DNA from: Dipetalonema caudispina
Lineage: Eukaryota; Nematoda; Chromadorea; Rhabditida; Onchocercidae
Direction of reading: 5' to 3'
Assembly: GCA_013365325.1 (NCBI GenBank)
Contig: JABVXV010000088.1
Span: forward strand, 62,001-126,000
DNA: 64,000 bases
In this document: positions 31,801 to 43,390 of the stretch, piece by piece
How the letters are laid out: every line of letters starts with the position of its first letter
Numbering within the stretch: the first letter of the stretch is position 1
Made by a program: the position numbers and the translations under genes
Notes under the pieces: generated by a model
The model's input: only the letters and a program-made list of their open reading frames with translations
Databases searched by the model: none
Told to the model about the DNA's origin: nothing

Positions 31801-34177
31801 ACCTCTATATTCCAGAGTTTCAGCCACCTAAATGAATGTACCATTTCCTTAAAATATTCTAACATTCCAATCACGCTTAAAATCAATAGTTGTTCAGGTT
31901 TTTAGACAAAATTACGAATAAACTAACCTGGTCTTCTCCATACCACCACAGTTCCTTTGATAATGGAGGACGATTGTACGGCAGGTGTTTCTCATCGCCT
32001 ATTATCAACACTTTGGCATCTGCATCTCGAGCTCTAATTGCCAAAGCTGCATAATACGATGCTGTACCGGAACCTATCAGCAGATAAGGTATTTCATCGG
32101 GTAGTTTTTTTGGGTCCACTATAATCTCCTTTTCTGTTCCCACTGCACTTGTCTCCTCCGGAACTATGGATTCCTCACTGCCTACTGTCTTCCTCCCCTT
32201 GATTGAAGCTAGAGAAGAAGCAGTTTCAACTTTCACATCTTTCTCAATACCCGCGCTTGCCTCTGTTGCCTCCTAAAAGAATCCTAATTACTTTATGTTT
32301 CCATGTTACACTTTATCAACAAAATAGACCAATCTTGTTTATAAATCACACCAGAAAATGTGCTCAACGGATTAAAATGCTGATTTACTTCCAAATGTTA
32401 TTGTCACTTCCAATAATTCAACAAATTTTTTGGTTTTACCAATAAAATCAAACTATACTTTGGATTTTGTTATTTGATTTTGACCAAAATCATGTCATGC
32501 CCCTCGTGGAAAATACCAATGCAACCACAGTAAAACAAATTCAAATCTTTATCGATAATTATTCAGCAACTCTTAACTACCTACAGTTAAAGAAATCATC
32601 AGGATTAGTCAAAAGTAAGACGCACAATTGTAAGAATTATAGGAAATATAAGGCTGGCTGAAGCTATACAGGAAACTGGACTAAATTTAATATCGCAAGT
32701 AAAGACTATATAATGAAATTATAAACGCCACATTGAAAGAGATAAAATATACAACAAACACTTATTCAATTACAAAACTGATAAATAAGTCAGCTTCAAG
32801 CTATGAAAGGAAAGACTCGAACTGTAGAAATTCGGCAATGTTTCGATTAACGTTAAAAGGAGACTCGATTTTGGCGTTCGACGAAATATAACTACTTAGT
32901 GTCCCTCACTGTTCAAAAGTGGAGTATAGGACAAAAATTTGAAGAGCAGAAGCAAAGCTAAAGCTGAGAGAAGAAATTGCCAGCATAAAAGAAATGAGCA
33001 ATTACTTGAGGTAATAGACATGACACACTAAAAATGAAAACTAGTTTTAAAGTGCAAAGTAGACTAATTCTTGACCTTTTCGCCGCTATCAGTAACTAGT
33101 GCTGCCCCAGCTGCAGCAGCGCTCGCCAATGCCTTGCCTCCATCTGAACTATCATTATTTGATGACTCCGGAGATTTTTTGGCTTTATGCCGTTCTCGAT
33201 ATGACTTCACTGGTGCTCGTGCATTGTATGGCCAAATGTCTTCGATAAAAAATACCTAAATTATTACTACTAGAAAATATTATATATATATATATACAGA
33301 TTGATAGATAGAAGCTTTCGAATACTTGCTGGTCATTACGGTAAATATCAACGGCCTTCTTAACAGTTGATTATCTGTCTGGTTTCAGAATTTCATTAGC
33401 AGTGAGTGGAGATTTCGTGAAAGCTGATCTTTTATATCCACAGATAACGAATGTCAAAAGATACAAAGCAACAAGTTTAAGGCAAACTAACCCAATAAAA
33501 AGTAACAGCGAAAATTATTATGGAGCTATAGAAATACAAATTGAAGGTAGGCATAAAGTCTTTCTTCGCTTCCTCAAATTTTTTGAAGGGAATTGGTATA
33601 TCATCGTGAGTCGTGGGAGGACCAGGATTAATATGATGCCAATCTTCGACTTTTATTTTAGCCTGCAATCATTAAGTACACGTGAGAACCAACAAAACAG
33701 TATAAAGTTATTCAAGTAATGTGCATCGAAAAACTTTGTAAACATACCTAAACTTAGAAGAAACGAAATGTTGCAGGATAGCGAAGACAAAAATGCTGGG
33801 CCAACTTTATGGAATCGCTACAGTAAAGGATTAAATTATCAACACCGAATCAAACGAAGATGTAGAACAAATAGTTACATAATTTGCAATTATAAAGCTA
33901 AGATATCAAACCATACGTGAGTGTAATACTTCTATTCATACAATTATTGTACAATGAAGATCGTTCGGTGTGTATTATAAAATGATGAAGCATAACGTAA
34001 AAATCGACGAACCAATTTCTGCAGTCCTGGAGGTAACGTGCTTAGCTTGTCATCATCTGATGTTGTGCTATTGCTGCTACTACATCTTAGTATTGTAGTA
34101 GTTACGGGATTGAATTTGTACACAAATTTGATGCGATTTAATTGTGAGCCAGCTGTATAAAGTCGTCGCAGCGTCAT
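28890..34177 (-). CDS. wah-1: Apoptosis-inducing factor, mitochondrial (AIFM1/WAH-1 type)
   Basis: FAD-dependent NADH oxidoreductase of the inner mitochondrial membrane; C. elegans WAH-1 also promotes apoptotic DNA breakdown. Exons: 34177-34013, 33662-33492, 33358-33326, 33255-33076, 32272-31928, 31827-31605, 31385-31309, 31237-31100, 30758-30593, 30287-30199, 30064-29899, 29734-29607, 29428-29288, 28946-28890; 692 residues in phase (WAH-1 is about 700). Seen: Arg-rich N-terminus (MTLRRLY) fitting a mitochondrial presequence; a membrane segment near 97-112 ([13 protein letters not shown]); an acidic/Ser/Ala linker; FAD motif LLIGSGTAS near 250; [12 protein letters not shown] motif [10 protein letters not shown] near 420; second FAD motif WVAGDA near 547; and [15 protein letters not shown]. 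The intron after 31100 starts with GC. The first three exons are less certain: they could be a separate small membrane protein, whose frame would stop at 33067. Confidence 0.93.
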
Positions 34178-35175
34178 CACTGACCGAATGATTAAAACAA
34201 AACCCTAAAATATAAGTCATGCAGATTTAACATGAAAACGTAGATCATGAGGTAACCTTACGCTTCTTTACCTCACAGGAGAACGCTTACGTAACCATAT
34301 CTCACGCACGTACACCCCACCAACACTAACAACTTCTAACGTCGTCTTAGATTCCACCGGACCGCGACTTGGGCAATGTTCCTTTTGTGAGACAATATTT
34401 AAGCTGCAGCTCAAAATTCCGAGCATGAACCCGCGTGACCTTCATGTAGTGCGGTTAAATTAAAAAGAGGATTTCATCAAATCTTTCCCCTCCAGTGGTT
34501 CTTCGTGAGGAAGTCTACATGGCTTACGCACGTAAACCATATGCTTATAAGTCACGTACGCAAAGAAAACGTAAGCACACGGGTCCCGCATGCATGTCAT
34601 ACGAATGTTGCACAGATGACATCCTGTTGTAATCCTTTACGACACTGAAGTATGGAAGCAAAGTACTCTTTTATCTTACATTATTTAAATGTCTGGCCAA
34701 TAGGAATTGAAAAATCTACAACATACACCTTGTTTGATAAGCCTAGTAGTTATGGGCCTTAAATGATGCTAACTGTAATAAACTAAGAAACCAAAAAAGT
34801 TCTTCGAATTCCAGAATACACATTTCCACAAAATCCTTCTAAGACTTGAAGTAAATTCTTTTGGTCGATTGTAATCATGTACCTACCACAAGTCAATGAT
34901 GGTGAACTTTCAAATCTTATCCTAGAAAATGGCTGAACTTTATCAAGGGAGAGAGATTCGGTAGAAAGAAGATGGTGGAGTAGCTCTAACTAATGCATTT
35001 GAAAATAATACAATGTAAAATATATTTAAGTGTAGAGCACCAACAAATAACTCAGCTTGCTTGATTCGTAATAAACAATGCGAAAAATATTTATTTTCAT
35101 TAAATCCGAAATTAGCGAAATAACTGTAAAGAAAAAATAATATCGTTCAAACGTTGCAAAAACAAATTACGATCA
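34178..35175. other. Intergenic region between wah-1 and PEBP
   Basis: About 1 kb on the upstream side of wah-1 and the downstream side of PEBP. It should hold the wah-1 promoter. Its main feature is the CpG-rich island listed separately; the rest is ordinary AT-rich sequence. Confidence 0.5.
34255..34640. other. CpG-rich island with repeated ACGTA-type motifs
   Basis: Clearly richer in G, C and CpG than all surrounding DNA. Motifs such as CTTACGTAAC, CACGCACGTAC, TTACGCACGTAAAC, CACGTACGC and AACGTAAGC recur on both strands. A possible 50-base intron (34446-34495, GTAGTG to CCTCCAG) and two overlapping plus-strand open frames after 34495 are present; one has ATG at 34519 and stop at 34630-34632. 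It may be a wah-1 control region, a small gene, or both. No function is claimed. Confidence 0.5.
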
Positions 35176-36517
35176 TCAGCCACTGAGTTGTTCGTACAGT
35201 TTGGGTACATAGTCGTCGTACTGAGCCTGAAATCCTGATAAAGTATGCCCTCCTGATTTTAATTTTATTTCCTTGCTCTTAAAATGTTCTGAAATTCCGT
35301 AACTTATACACACTTCCAAAAATTGAATCAAATTTTAAGCGATTTAGAAATGACCTGGTAGAAATTTCCAGCAATTGGATTTCCCAACGTATGTTTCTTT
35401 GCAAATTCAGCAATTTTGAAATTTCCACGATTTTCGCCTGATCTATTAGTAAGATGCCCGTGGTCGGTATCTACGATTTTTTTAGGTTGTTTGTAAACCA
35501 AGAATACATAGCGATGAAGCCCTATAAATGAAATCGGCATTAGCACAGCATTTCGAAAAATGTTTGATTAAGAGATCATTTATCTTAATAACTCCAACAT
35601 ATTTGTTATTATTTACCTGGAAAAGACATTCGATTCCTAGAATTAGTATTCTTTTTGTAGAAGTATAACATTATCATTATTTACCTGTGCCTTTTGGGGG
35701 ACCTGCTCCAATATATTCGGAAAGCACATCACCTTTGCCAACGTCTTGTCCAGGAATATTGCTTACCAACCTGTGAAAACAGATTTATGTCCGAAACATT
35801 TTTTCTAGTACCGCGTAATTTTCATTAAAAATTTAGAACCATTAAGTCCTAAGAAATAACCAATACAGTAGGTGATCGCCTACCAGTGGTGCCATTCTCT
35901 GTATCTGGGATTTTTTCGAGATGGTGCGTCCGGGTCTGAAATTTTTGATTCATTTATTAGATTAATTTGTGACAACTGTAGATGAAATCAATACCAGTAG
36001 TTCAAATAGCTGCATACCAGTCATAACAAGCGTGTATAGGGTTCCAGCCTCCGCCTCCCATGAAACTTTTGGTTCATCCTTCACCTCCGTCGGCTTAAGT
36101 TCATTGCCCAGATTCACCTAAATATTTTCCAAACACTGTTCTTCTTCATTCTCACGAGTTAATTAAGTATCAAAAAACATGAAACAATTTGTACAAACAT
36201 GAAATCAGCCTGCAATACTATAACGCTTACCGTAGGGTCTTTTCGAGATCCATTTGAACAATTTTTGGAATGCCTTACCTACTGCCGCAGGTTTAGAAAA
36301 TAATGAAATCTGACACTTCAAATTATCTCTCCCAAGAGTAGTATGATTCGTCGATCTTGAAAATATGTTCAACTAATGCATCCATATACTTGCCATATCT
36401 CCCTCAAGTACTTACCTCAACACCGCCTCTATAGTTGACATTGATCAGTTTGGTAGGGACTGCTGACACAACATCCGGCACAACCTGATGCTTTTTGAAT
36501 GCTTCCTCTACTGACAT
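35176..36517 (-). CDS. Phosphatidylethanolamine-binding protein (PEBP, Ov-16 family)
   Basis: PEBP/RKIP fold protein that binds phospholipid head groups and, in animals, kinases. Exons: 36517-36416, 36117-36018, 35935-35884, 35770-35685, 35521-35355, 35226-35176; phases join to 185 residues, the usual length (human 187). Seen: [14 protein letters not shown] near the start; [18 protein letters not shown]; the signature [10 protein letters not shown] with YREWHHW; the second conserved block [15 protein letters not shown]; and C-terminal [15 protein letters not shown]. It looks like the filarial Ov-16 antigen family, but from this Met there is no signal peptide. The exon is open upstream of the Met back to an acceptor, so a signal-peptide exon further right (beyond 36530) is possible and was not found. 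Confidence 0.93.
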
Positions 36518-37055
36518 CGTGAAATCGTTCCCTCTGAAATTGGCAATATAACACATTTGCTAATTCTCTTGAACTACCCTCTTTCTAGATGCTTTACCTC
36601 ACTTCTTTTCAGAATGCCACTAATACAAACGTCGAAATTTTGGAATGTTCAATTCAGAACCACATTATTTAAAATTCCAGTAGCGCAAATTTTTAAAATC
36701 AGTTTTAAATCAAAAACATCCATACTTAATAGTTTTATTGCAATGAGCGAAAGCAATAAAAATTGAAAAGTAAGCAAATAAGTGATTATCATGATCACAC
36801 CCATCAATTTCCGCTACATATCTTCAAACCGCAAAGCAATTGGATGATACAGAAGAGCCTTTAACTAACAACTATCTTCTGAATAGACTTAATTCTCCAA
36901 CTAATTAAATGACTAACTTCCAATTAGGTTTGATTATTATATCGCAAGATTAGCGGGTAGCGTTTGAACCAGATAAAAGAATACGTTAATAAGGGACAGA
37001 TATTATTCAATCAAAAACTAAGTGAGAAAGCATTTATAAACCATCGCAATTTGAC

Positions 37056-37406
37056 ATGCTGTCATTAAGTTCAATAAAATTAATGCGACAGATGCCATGC
37101 AGACATAACCGATACGATACACGAAAACTCACTCTTTTGCAGATATTGAGTACACTATTACATCGATCACTATTAGCAAATAATATATTATCGTGCACAT
37201 TATTGCCAGCAAAAAATAAACAATCGATCCTGAATAAGGTGATCATTTTCCTTATAAATGAATCATCCATTCTCGAAGAAAACGGTTATTTAAAAGTCAT
37301 CTCATGTCAATCTCAAATCATTTTACCAGTCGACCAAGTTATTCAGGAAGGCATAATTGAAAGCAAAAAGACAATCGATGTGATTCAACCTTACACATGT
37401 TTCTAA
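37056..37406 (+). CDS. Unrecognised open frame, 116 codons
   Basis: I do not recognise this. It is one of the longer uninterrupted frames outside known genes and has no obvious domain. The N-terminal third is rich in Arg, Leu and Ser; the C-terminal part reads NGYLKVISCQSQIILPVDQV and ends CF. A 78-codon frame also runs through on the other strand, which lowers its value. It could be chance, or a small lineage-specific gene. Confidence 0.2.
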   Translation: MLSLSSIKLMRQMPCRHNRYDTRKLTLLQILSTLLHRSLLANNILSCTLLPAKNKQSILNKVIIFLINESSILEENGYLKVISCQSQIILPVDQVIQEGIIESKKTIDVIQPYTCF

Positions 37407-38078
37407 TATCATACTTCCAACGTAAAAAGATTCTTCAACAAACTATTTATTTGATATAGATAAGAAGGTCTGATATTTGATAACTTCAACTTTCGAATGT
37501 ATAAAGATCTTCATCTACTACATTAATTTGAAGAGACCATCCTCCCACCTATTTCTATTCGGAGAAAGATTCGCTGATGACTTAGAACAGCATTTTCCCT
37601 CACTCTCATTATTTTTGTCGTAGGAGTTTTACAAGTTTATTCTGCAGTACTGAGCGCACATAACCTTATCTCCGTCCTCATCGATAGAACTATGCCAAAT
37701 CAGCAGGAATAAATAATCTAAATTAGCAATGGAAAAAACAAGATAGATCAAATTAGCTTATATAGCAAAGAATAAATGATTATAAGAATGACCAATAAAA
37801 ACATTCAAATAAACTTATATAGAGAGAGAATTTCGTAGTATTTCTTGGATACTAGCAGGATTTTAATCAAGTTCTCATTCTTTGAACTAGAAGTCATTCT
37901 GTATCGTCAAAAGATAAGAATCGCTATTCGTTATATCCTTTCTTCTTCATTTCATCTTTATTTTTCACAACAAAATTATTTTATCTCATTTTGTTTTATC
38001 TTCACAAACTAACATCATTTAAGAAACAAGAAAATCACTTCTTTCTTTTTCTCAGCTATTATCTGTTCAATATCTCAG

Positions 38079-38267
38079 ATGTTTGAAATCATCCACTCCT
38101 CATTCCTTTTTTTTTTGCATAATTTTAATTATTTTTTCCTGATCATTTCAGCTTATAAAGTTCACCAATGGCAAATATCGGAAAGATTTCGAGAAGCTTC
38201 CACTCATGGATCACCTAAAGCACTCATTGGACTATGTCAGGTATTTCATCAGTACCTAATATTATAA
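38079..38267 (+). CDS. Candidate small secreted protein or first exon
   Basis: The ATG at 38079 follows directly on an acceptor-like TATCTCAG. The first 25 residues are strongly hydrophobic (FLFFLHNFNYFFLIISA), like a signal peptide. The next stretch is hydrophilic (VHQWQISERFREASTHGSP) and unlike the AT-rich noise around it. A donor-like CAG|GTATTT sits at 38240; without splicing the frame stops at 38267 after 62 codons. An internal acceptor (TTTCAG before 38152) would make only the second half an exon. I found no partner exons, so the product is unknown. Confidence 0.3.
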   Translation: MFEIIHSSFLFFLHNFNYFFLIISAYKVHQWQISERFREASTHGSPKALIGLCQVFHQYLIL

Positions 38268-39772
38268 TAAGAGATTTACCTACAAAGCTTACCATATTTA
38301 CCAGAATGATTATTACTTGTTTGTTAACAAAACGAAAATGGAGTCCAGGATATAAGAGCCTGAGATACACGTAACTACGTTCCATAATCTTTGCAATCAT
38401 AATTTTTCCAATTGAGGTATGACATATTCGAAGGGAAATAAAAGAAATTCCTCCTCCTCACAATAACATATTCAGCCTATTCCGAATCATCCGTAGTGCA
38501 AGTAAAGGTCAAAATAACAGTGTCAAACATAGCCTTAATCTTCGCATCCAAGATATATTCCACGAATAGAAGTAGAAAAGGTTATTTTGGGTTAGGCAAC
38601 AATAACATTATAACTGTAATGTGAGACTGTTATATGTGAAGATAGCATTCGGTTATATACGGAATGAAGCATAAAAGAGGAAGGAAATGTTGCTAGTAAC
38701 ATTGAAGGATGAAACTAATGTGATCACCTGACTCAACTGCAATATAAGTTTGGCAGATATAGAGATGGTGAGAATTTCGATTTTCCTGTCAAGGAATAAT
38801 AGATCATTTTAGTTAAGCATTTCAACTATAGAAGTGAACAGATTTTGATTTTAATGAAAGGAATGCTTATTCATCTATTCGAGAGCAATTTAAAGAATAC
38901 AAGTGAAAGTGTACCTTAGCCAACTAAACCTTTGCTGTGTTACAAAAATGATGGCATTCGAAGAATGATATAATGAAGCAAAGGTAACGAAAGGATAAGG
39001 TTTGAGGAAGAAGACCGTTCGAGCAAACAACATAAGCTAATTTACTCGCCAACAATCGATAACAATATCTGCAAGAGTAGCATGTTATGCTTTGCACATG
39101 AATGGAGTTGGTTAAATCAGATGAGATCAACAATTGGGAAAGTGAAAAATGACAACTTCATATATTTACTGCACTACGAACTCATACTTATCAGTTATTT
39201 GATCCCAAAATATATCCTATAAACCATATCTATCTATATATATATGCTTCCAGCAAAAGTACGAAATGAAAGAAGTTAAAAACAATGTTAGCTATTGAAG
39301 AAATGTAACAGTAAATACAATAATTCATCTCATCCTGTACCAATTTACGCTTGACTTCAAACTTTCTTCGAGATCATTTCCAAAACTGGAAGTAATTCCT
39401 GATTTTATCTTTCCGGCCCGTTTAAAGCTGTGTATGTTTGAACTCTTACTATCACATTTGACACATTACCCTGTTAGAAGTTGGAATTGAATAATGCTGC
39501 AAACTTCAACTTACGTTACACTGAAATATTCAATTCAAAAAGTGCTCTATTTTATCAAATAAATAACGATATTCTGACGTAAATAATGCACAATATGTGG
39601 CCCACAGAATAATCAGTTTATTTAAACAATACAGAGAAATCAATATTATACTTTGAAATTAATTTCGGTATGGGAATAAATGTGAGAGCCTCCTTGTATC
39701 CTTAACTTCCGCTTCTTCCCATTGTCCACAATCCAGGAAACATCCACATGTTTTCTTCCCTCATCATTTCTG

Positions 39773-42392
39773 TCACTCGATCTTTTTGATGAAATTGTTT
39801 GTTTGATAGACCAAAAAAATCGATGTCATTCGTGTAGCACCAAAAGAATGAACAAGCTCAAAGACATATTTGATGGAGAAGTTACAGATTTTTGCTAACA
39901 AAGGGATCAGGATCCCCTGATGTATTACCCCAGCTAAGCGATAAAATCGACCATTGAATGGATCGCTCGCTATTGGACACATCATACAGCCCACATTTGC
40001 TTCTGTTATCTACAGTAAATTATTAGTATTACTTATCATTACTGTATCGTAATATTATTTAGCAATATCAGTGAAGACAAAATGTCTGCACTTCGAATTA
40101 TATCTGAGAAAAGTTCTTAAAGAAATTGAAAACAGTTACTATTCATCGAAGATAAAACCTAAATCCTAAACCAAAGATATATTCAATAATTTCATGAAAA
40201 AAATTCTCTTTATATTAATATTTGTAAAAGAAATAAATAAGCAACCAACCCATCCAATAACTTGTAATACAATAAAATAATAGATAAGGATGATAGAGAA
40301 ACTTAATATAGACCAAGCAGAATTTCGAAATGATTCAAGTAAGAAAGTACCTGGAAGCAACTATCATAAATTTGTTACAACTGTCTGTTTATAGCGACAT
40401 TTTCATAGTTTTTTACTTGTTCCTATATGAGCAAAAAAAAATTTCCATTTTTCACAAAACAAAGGTCAAATCCATAAAACACATCGATGTGCCTTTTTAG
40501 AAATTTATCTGATTTAAAAAAAAGAAAAGTCATACCGTTGATATAAACTATAACAAATGGGACAATGATTACTGCTATATGCTGAATAAAATATACAAGC
40601 ATTTCAGCAGGAAACTGAAAAACATTTCTCGTGCATCTACAATAATATTAGAAAATGAGAGAAAAAATATTAGTTAACCATTAATGAAACATATCAATTT
40701 AATGATTTTAGAGGAATTCACTTTTTTCAGATCCTTTATACGCTGCTATTTACGTTTGTGAAAAATTCCAGATGCCAAGAAATGAACATTAACAATATCA
40801 ATTTTTGTCAAATACAGTTAACATATATTAAATATTAATGATATTGAAAAGATATATCAAAACGGGATAAGTTTCTTCCCACTTGTTCGTAGTTTCGATA
40901 ACGATGTGTTAGTTCAAAGCTTTTTTCATGTCATGTTGTCCTTTTCAATAAAGACACTCACCACACGAAAATTGATTACTGGGAATATAATGCCCATGAA
41001 TGCGCCGGACAGTAAATACATGTGGAAACGAAAAAGAAAGCACATTCTATGATTACTGGTTCCCAACGTGAGAAGCAATATCTGAATTGTCGTTGCGATA
41101 TGGCACTGATTAAGTAGAAGTATACCTACCCTGCAACAACAGTTACTCACTAAACTTGCAATACATAGCATAGACTAATACCACTATTGACCGTCTAACT
41201 ATCACGGAACACAAAAATACCCGTTCAGTTACAACCAGTAGAGCATCCGTACACACATTACTTGCAAATGTACAAATTCTTCTAACGATATTATCATAAA
41301 GAAATTTGAAGTTATCAACTAGCCAGTTATTCAAGTATATTGCTTCTCATTTCAAACCGTACTTATTACTGTACCGATTATAAACGATAATAAAAAATGG
41401 CGGCACCTTCTTGCCAACTTGTAGACTATTTCAGAACCAAAAATAAAACAATAAAAGGCAAGAACAGAATATCTAATAAGATTTTTACCACTACTGGACA
41501 ATACATCGTCCTTACTGATAGAAGTCGGTACCTCTTCGGAAGTAGGGATGTCGGGTAACTGAAAAAAACACGAATAGAAACACGCAAGAGTTTTATCATT
41601 GATATATTTAAAAAAAGAAAAAAAAAACAGAGGGAATAAACACAGGATAATTGAACCTTGTGGAAAACTGAAAATTTCATACCTATACTAGGTAATGTAT
41701 AAAAACCGCATGTTATGCAGCGGAAGCTAGTCTTTCAGGAGTGAGAAATGTTCACTATATATATATATATTGTTAAAAGTGAAAACGAAATAGAAATTAA
41801 AGTATAAAACCGCTTCCGAATAACTGCTGATGATTTCGTAACCTATGCAAAACAATAATTTCAATCTGAAAATGATATTGAGTAGTTTCAGCACTAATAT
41901 TGACAATACTTCGAGATTTCTTGATGAAATAATTATCCCGCAGATAGCAAGTGGCACCACTACAAGTGTTTCTATTATTCTTTGCCATAACGGTAGGAAC
42001 TGAAATCTTCAAAAATTTGAGTTTAAAAAAAAGATGTAATCCTGAACTACTAATTATATGAATTCTGGATTCTGAGGATATGAATATGTAAGTGCTAAAT
42101 ATCGATCCAATTCGAAAACAGTTTTTCAACGACCTTAGTGGAAGTAATACTGAGTTAGAACTTGAAAACAAATAGTCTGGATAGATTTATAAATTGCAAA
42201 AGTGTGTTTCACTTATGATCGAAAATGAAGTATTAAAGACCGAACAATTCCGTAGGAAATTCCAGACCTCACTGGATAAAGTGCAGTCGAAAATATAAAA
42301 ATTCAATTGAAATAAACCTCAACGCATTGTGATCCACCAAATTCACTGGTAGAGTTGATACCACCATAAACATAATACCAAATAAAGTCCAT
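39773..42392 (-). CDS. TMEM164: TMEM164-family multi-pass membrane acyltransferase
   Basis: Human TMEM164 is reported as an acyltransferase that makes arachidonoyl ether phospholipids and affects ferroptosis. Exons: 42392-42318, 41999-41910, 41558-41407, 41130-40962, 40614-40536, 40350-40250, 40009-39773; phases join to 300 residues (human 297). Collinear matches: N-terminal WYYVYGGI; WQRIIETLVVVPLA; LLLNQCHIATTIQI with the conserved Cys at about 115, which corresponds to the reported active-site Cys; FHMYLLSGAFMGIIFPVIN; YFIQHIAVIIVPFVI; VLQVIGW; and CPIASDPFNGRFYR ending in KKIE. Seven or more hydrophobic segments are visible. A Ser/Asp-rich loop (about 56-80) replaces the longer human loop. 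The neighbours give no functional hint. Confidence 0.93.
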
Positions 42393-43285
42393 GATGCTGA
42401 TGACAAATGCCTTCTACGATGAAGAATTTCTTAAACAATGTGAAATGTATCCATTAAAAAAGGTTACCGCACAAACGAAGTTAACTATCAATAAGTAGAT
42501 GACAGTTTTTTAACATGCAATTCACAGAAGATTAGAGAAGAATAATGACACCAGAGGTAGTAGAGAGATGTTTTGTGAGCCTTAATTTGTTACAAGTTTC
42601 TGGCTTTTTTTGCTTATCATTTGCAAAATATCACCAATAAATAGAATGAACGAATGAAGAAATAGAAAATACCTTTCAAATCATTTAATACAATATGTTT
42701 TTTACATGAATTCAGATGGAAAGGTAATGGCAGAACGAAAGACGACGTTGCGTTCTAAGAGTAGAAATGCGGAACATTGCCTGAAAAACTTTAAACAGTA
42801 AAACAAAAGCCACCAAAACACACTGAAAAATTGAAAAGAGAAACAAAAATGAGAAATGCAGAACAAAGTGGTATTTGTCAAATTTTTCTTGGTAATTATT
42901 TGAATGATAGAAGCAACTTTTCTCGATGACAATTATCAGTTGGGCATCGGTTTTTTGATCGTTATGTATAGTAAAAAGCGAAAACAAATTTTCTGTCATA
43001 AAAAAAGAAAAAAAAAACTACTGCTGATAAGGTAGAAACGATGTCATTTTAATTTTGAACTGCTTTCTGTACTAACGATAGCCAATGGCAAGCTGACCAA
43101 TAAGTAAATCGAACAGTATGGCATAAAGGTATTGTTACTTACAGGTAGCTCGCGTACATTTAGTCTTTCCATCATGAAAAGATGAGCTGAAATGAATGGT
43201 CAATGGTAAATTCTGTGATTTTATTCGATTGTCAAATTTATAAGCACATATAACTTCAACAAAACATACGGATTTGCTTTCGAAA

Positions 43286-43390
43286 ATGAAACTTAGCAAA
43301 CCAAGACCTTGTGGAGGGGTATCACCAGGACTTGGCTATTACCGTGCGCCGTTTCGGAAAAGAGATCGCACAGCAAAGACAATAAATTGA
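43286..43390 (+). CDS. Short basic open frame, 34 residues, unrecognised
   Basis: Seen: a compact frame of higher GC than its surroundings, rich in Gly, Pro, Tyr and Arg (PCGGVSPGLGYYRAPFRKRD). It has no signal peptide and no clear splice sites. It might be a fragment of a peptide-precursor exon or a chance frame; I cannot assign a function. Confidence 0.15.
   Translation: MKLSKPRPCGGVSPGLGYYRAPFRKRDRTAKTIN

Larger units (their letters stand above)
36518..39772. other. Intergenic, about 3.2 kb, no established gene
   Basis: Between the 5' side of PEBP and the 3' end of TMEM164. Two candidate plus-strand frames are given separately. A short TA run lies at 39236-39244. Otherwise AT-rich sequence without recognisable coding or RNA genes. 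Confidence 0.45.

Noticed and set aside
37034..37270. Minus-strand frame of 78 codons upstream of PEBP
   Set aside because: No leader-like start, no donor in phase with the PEBP exon, and it overlaps a plus-strand frame.
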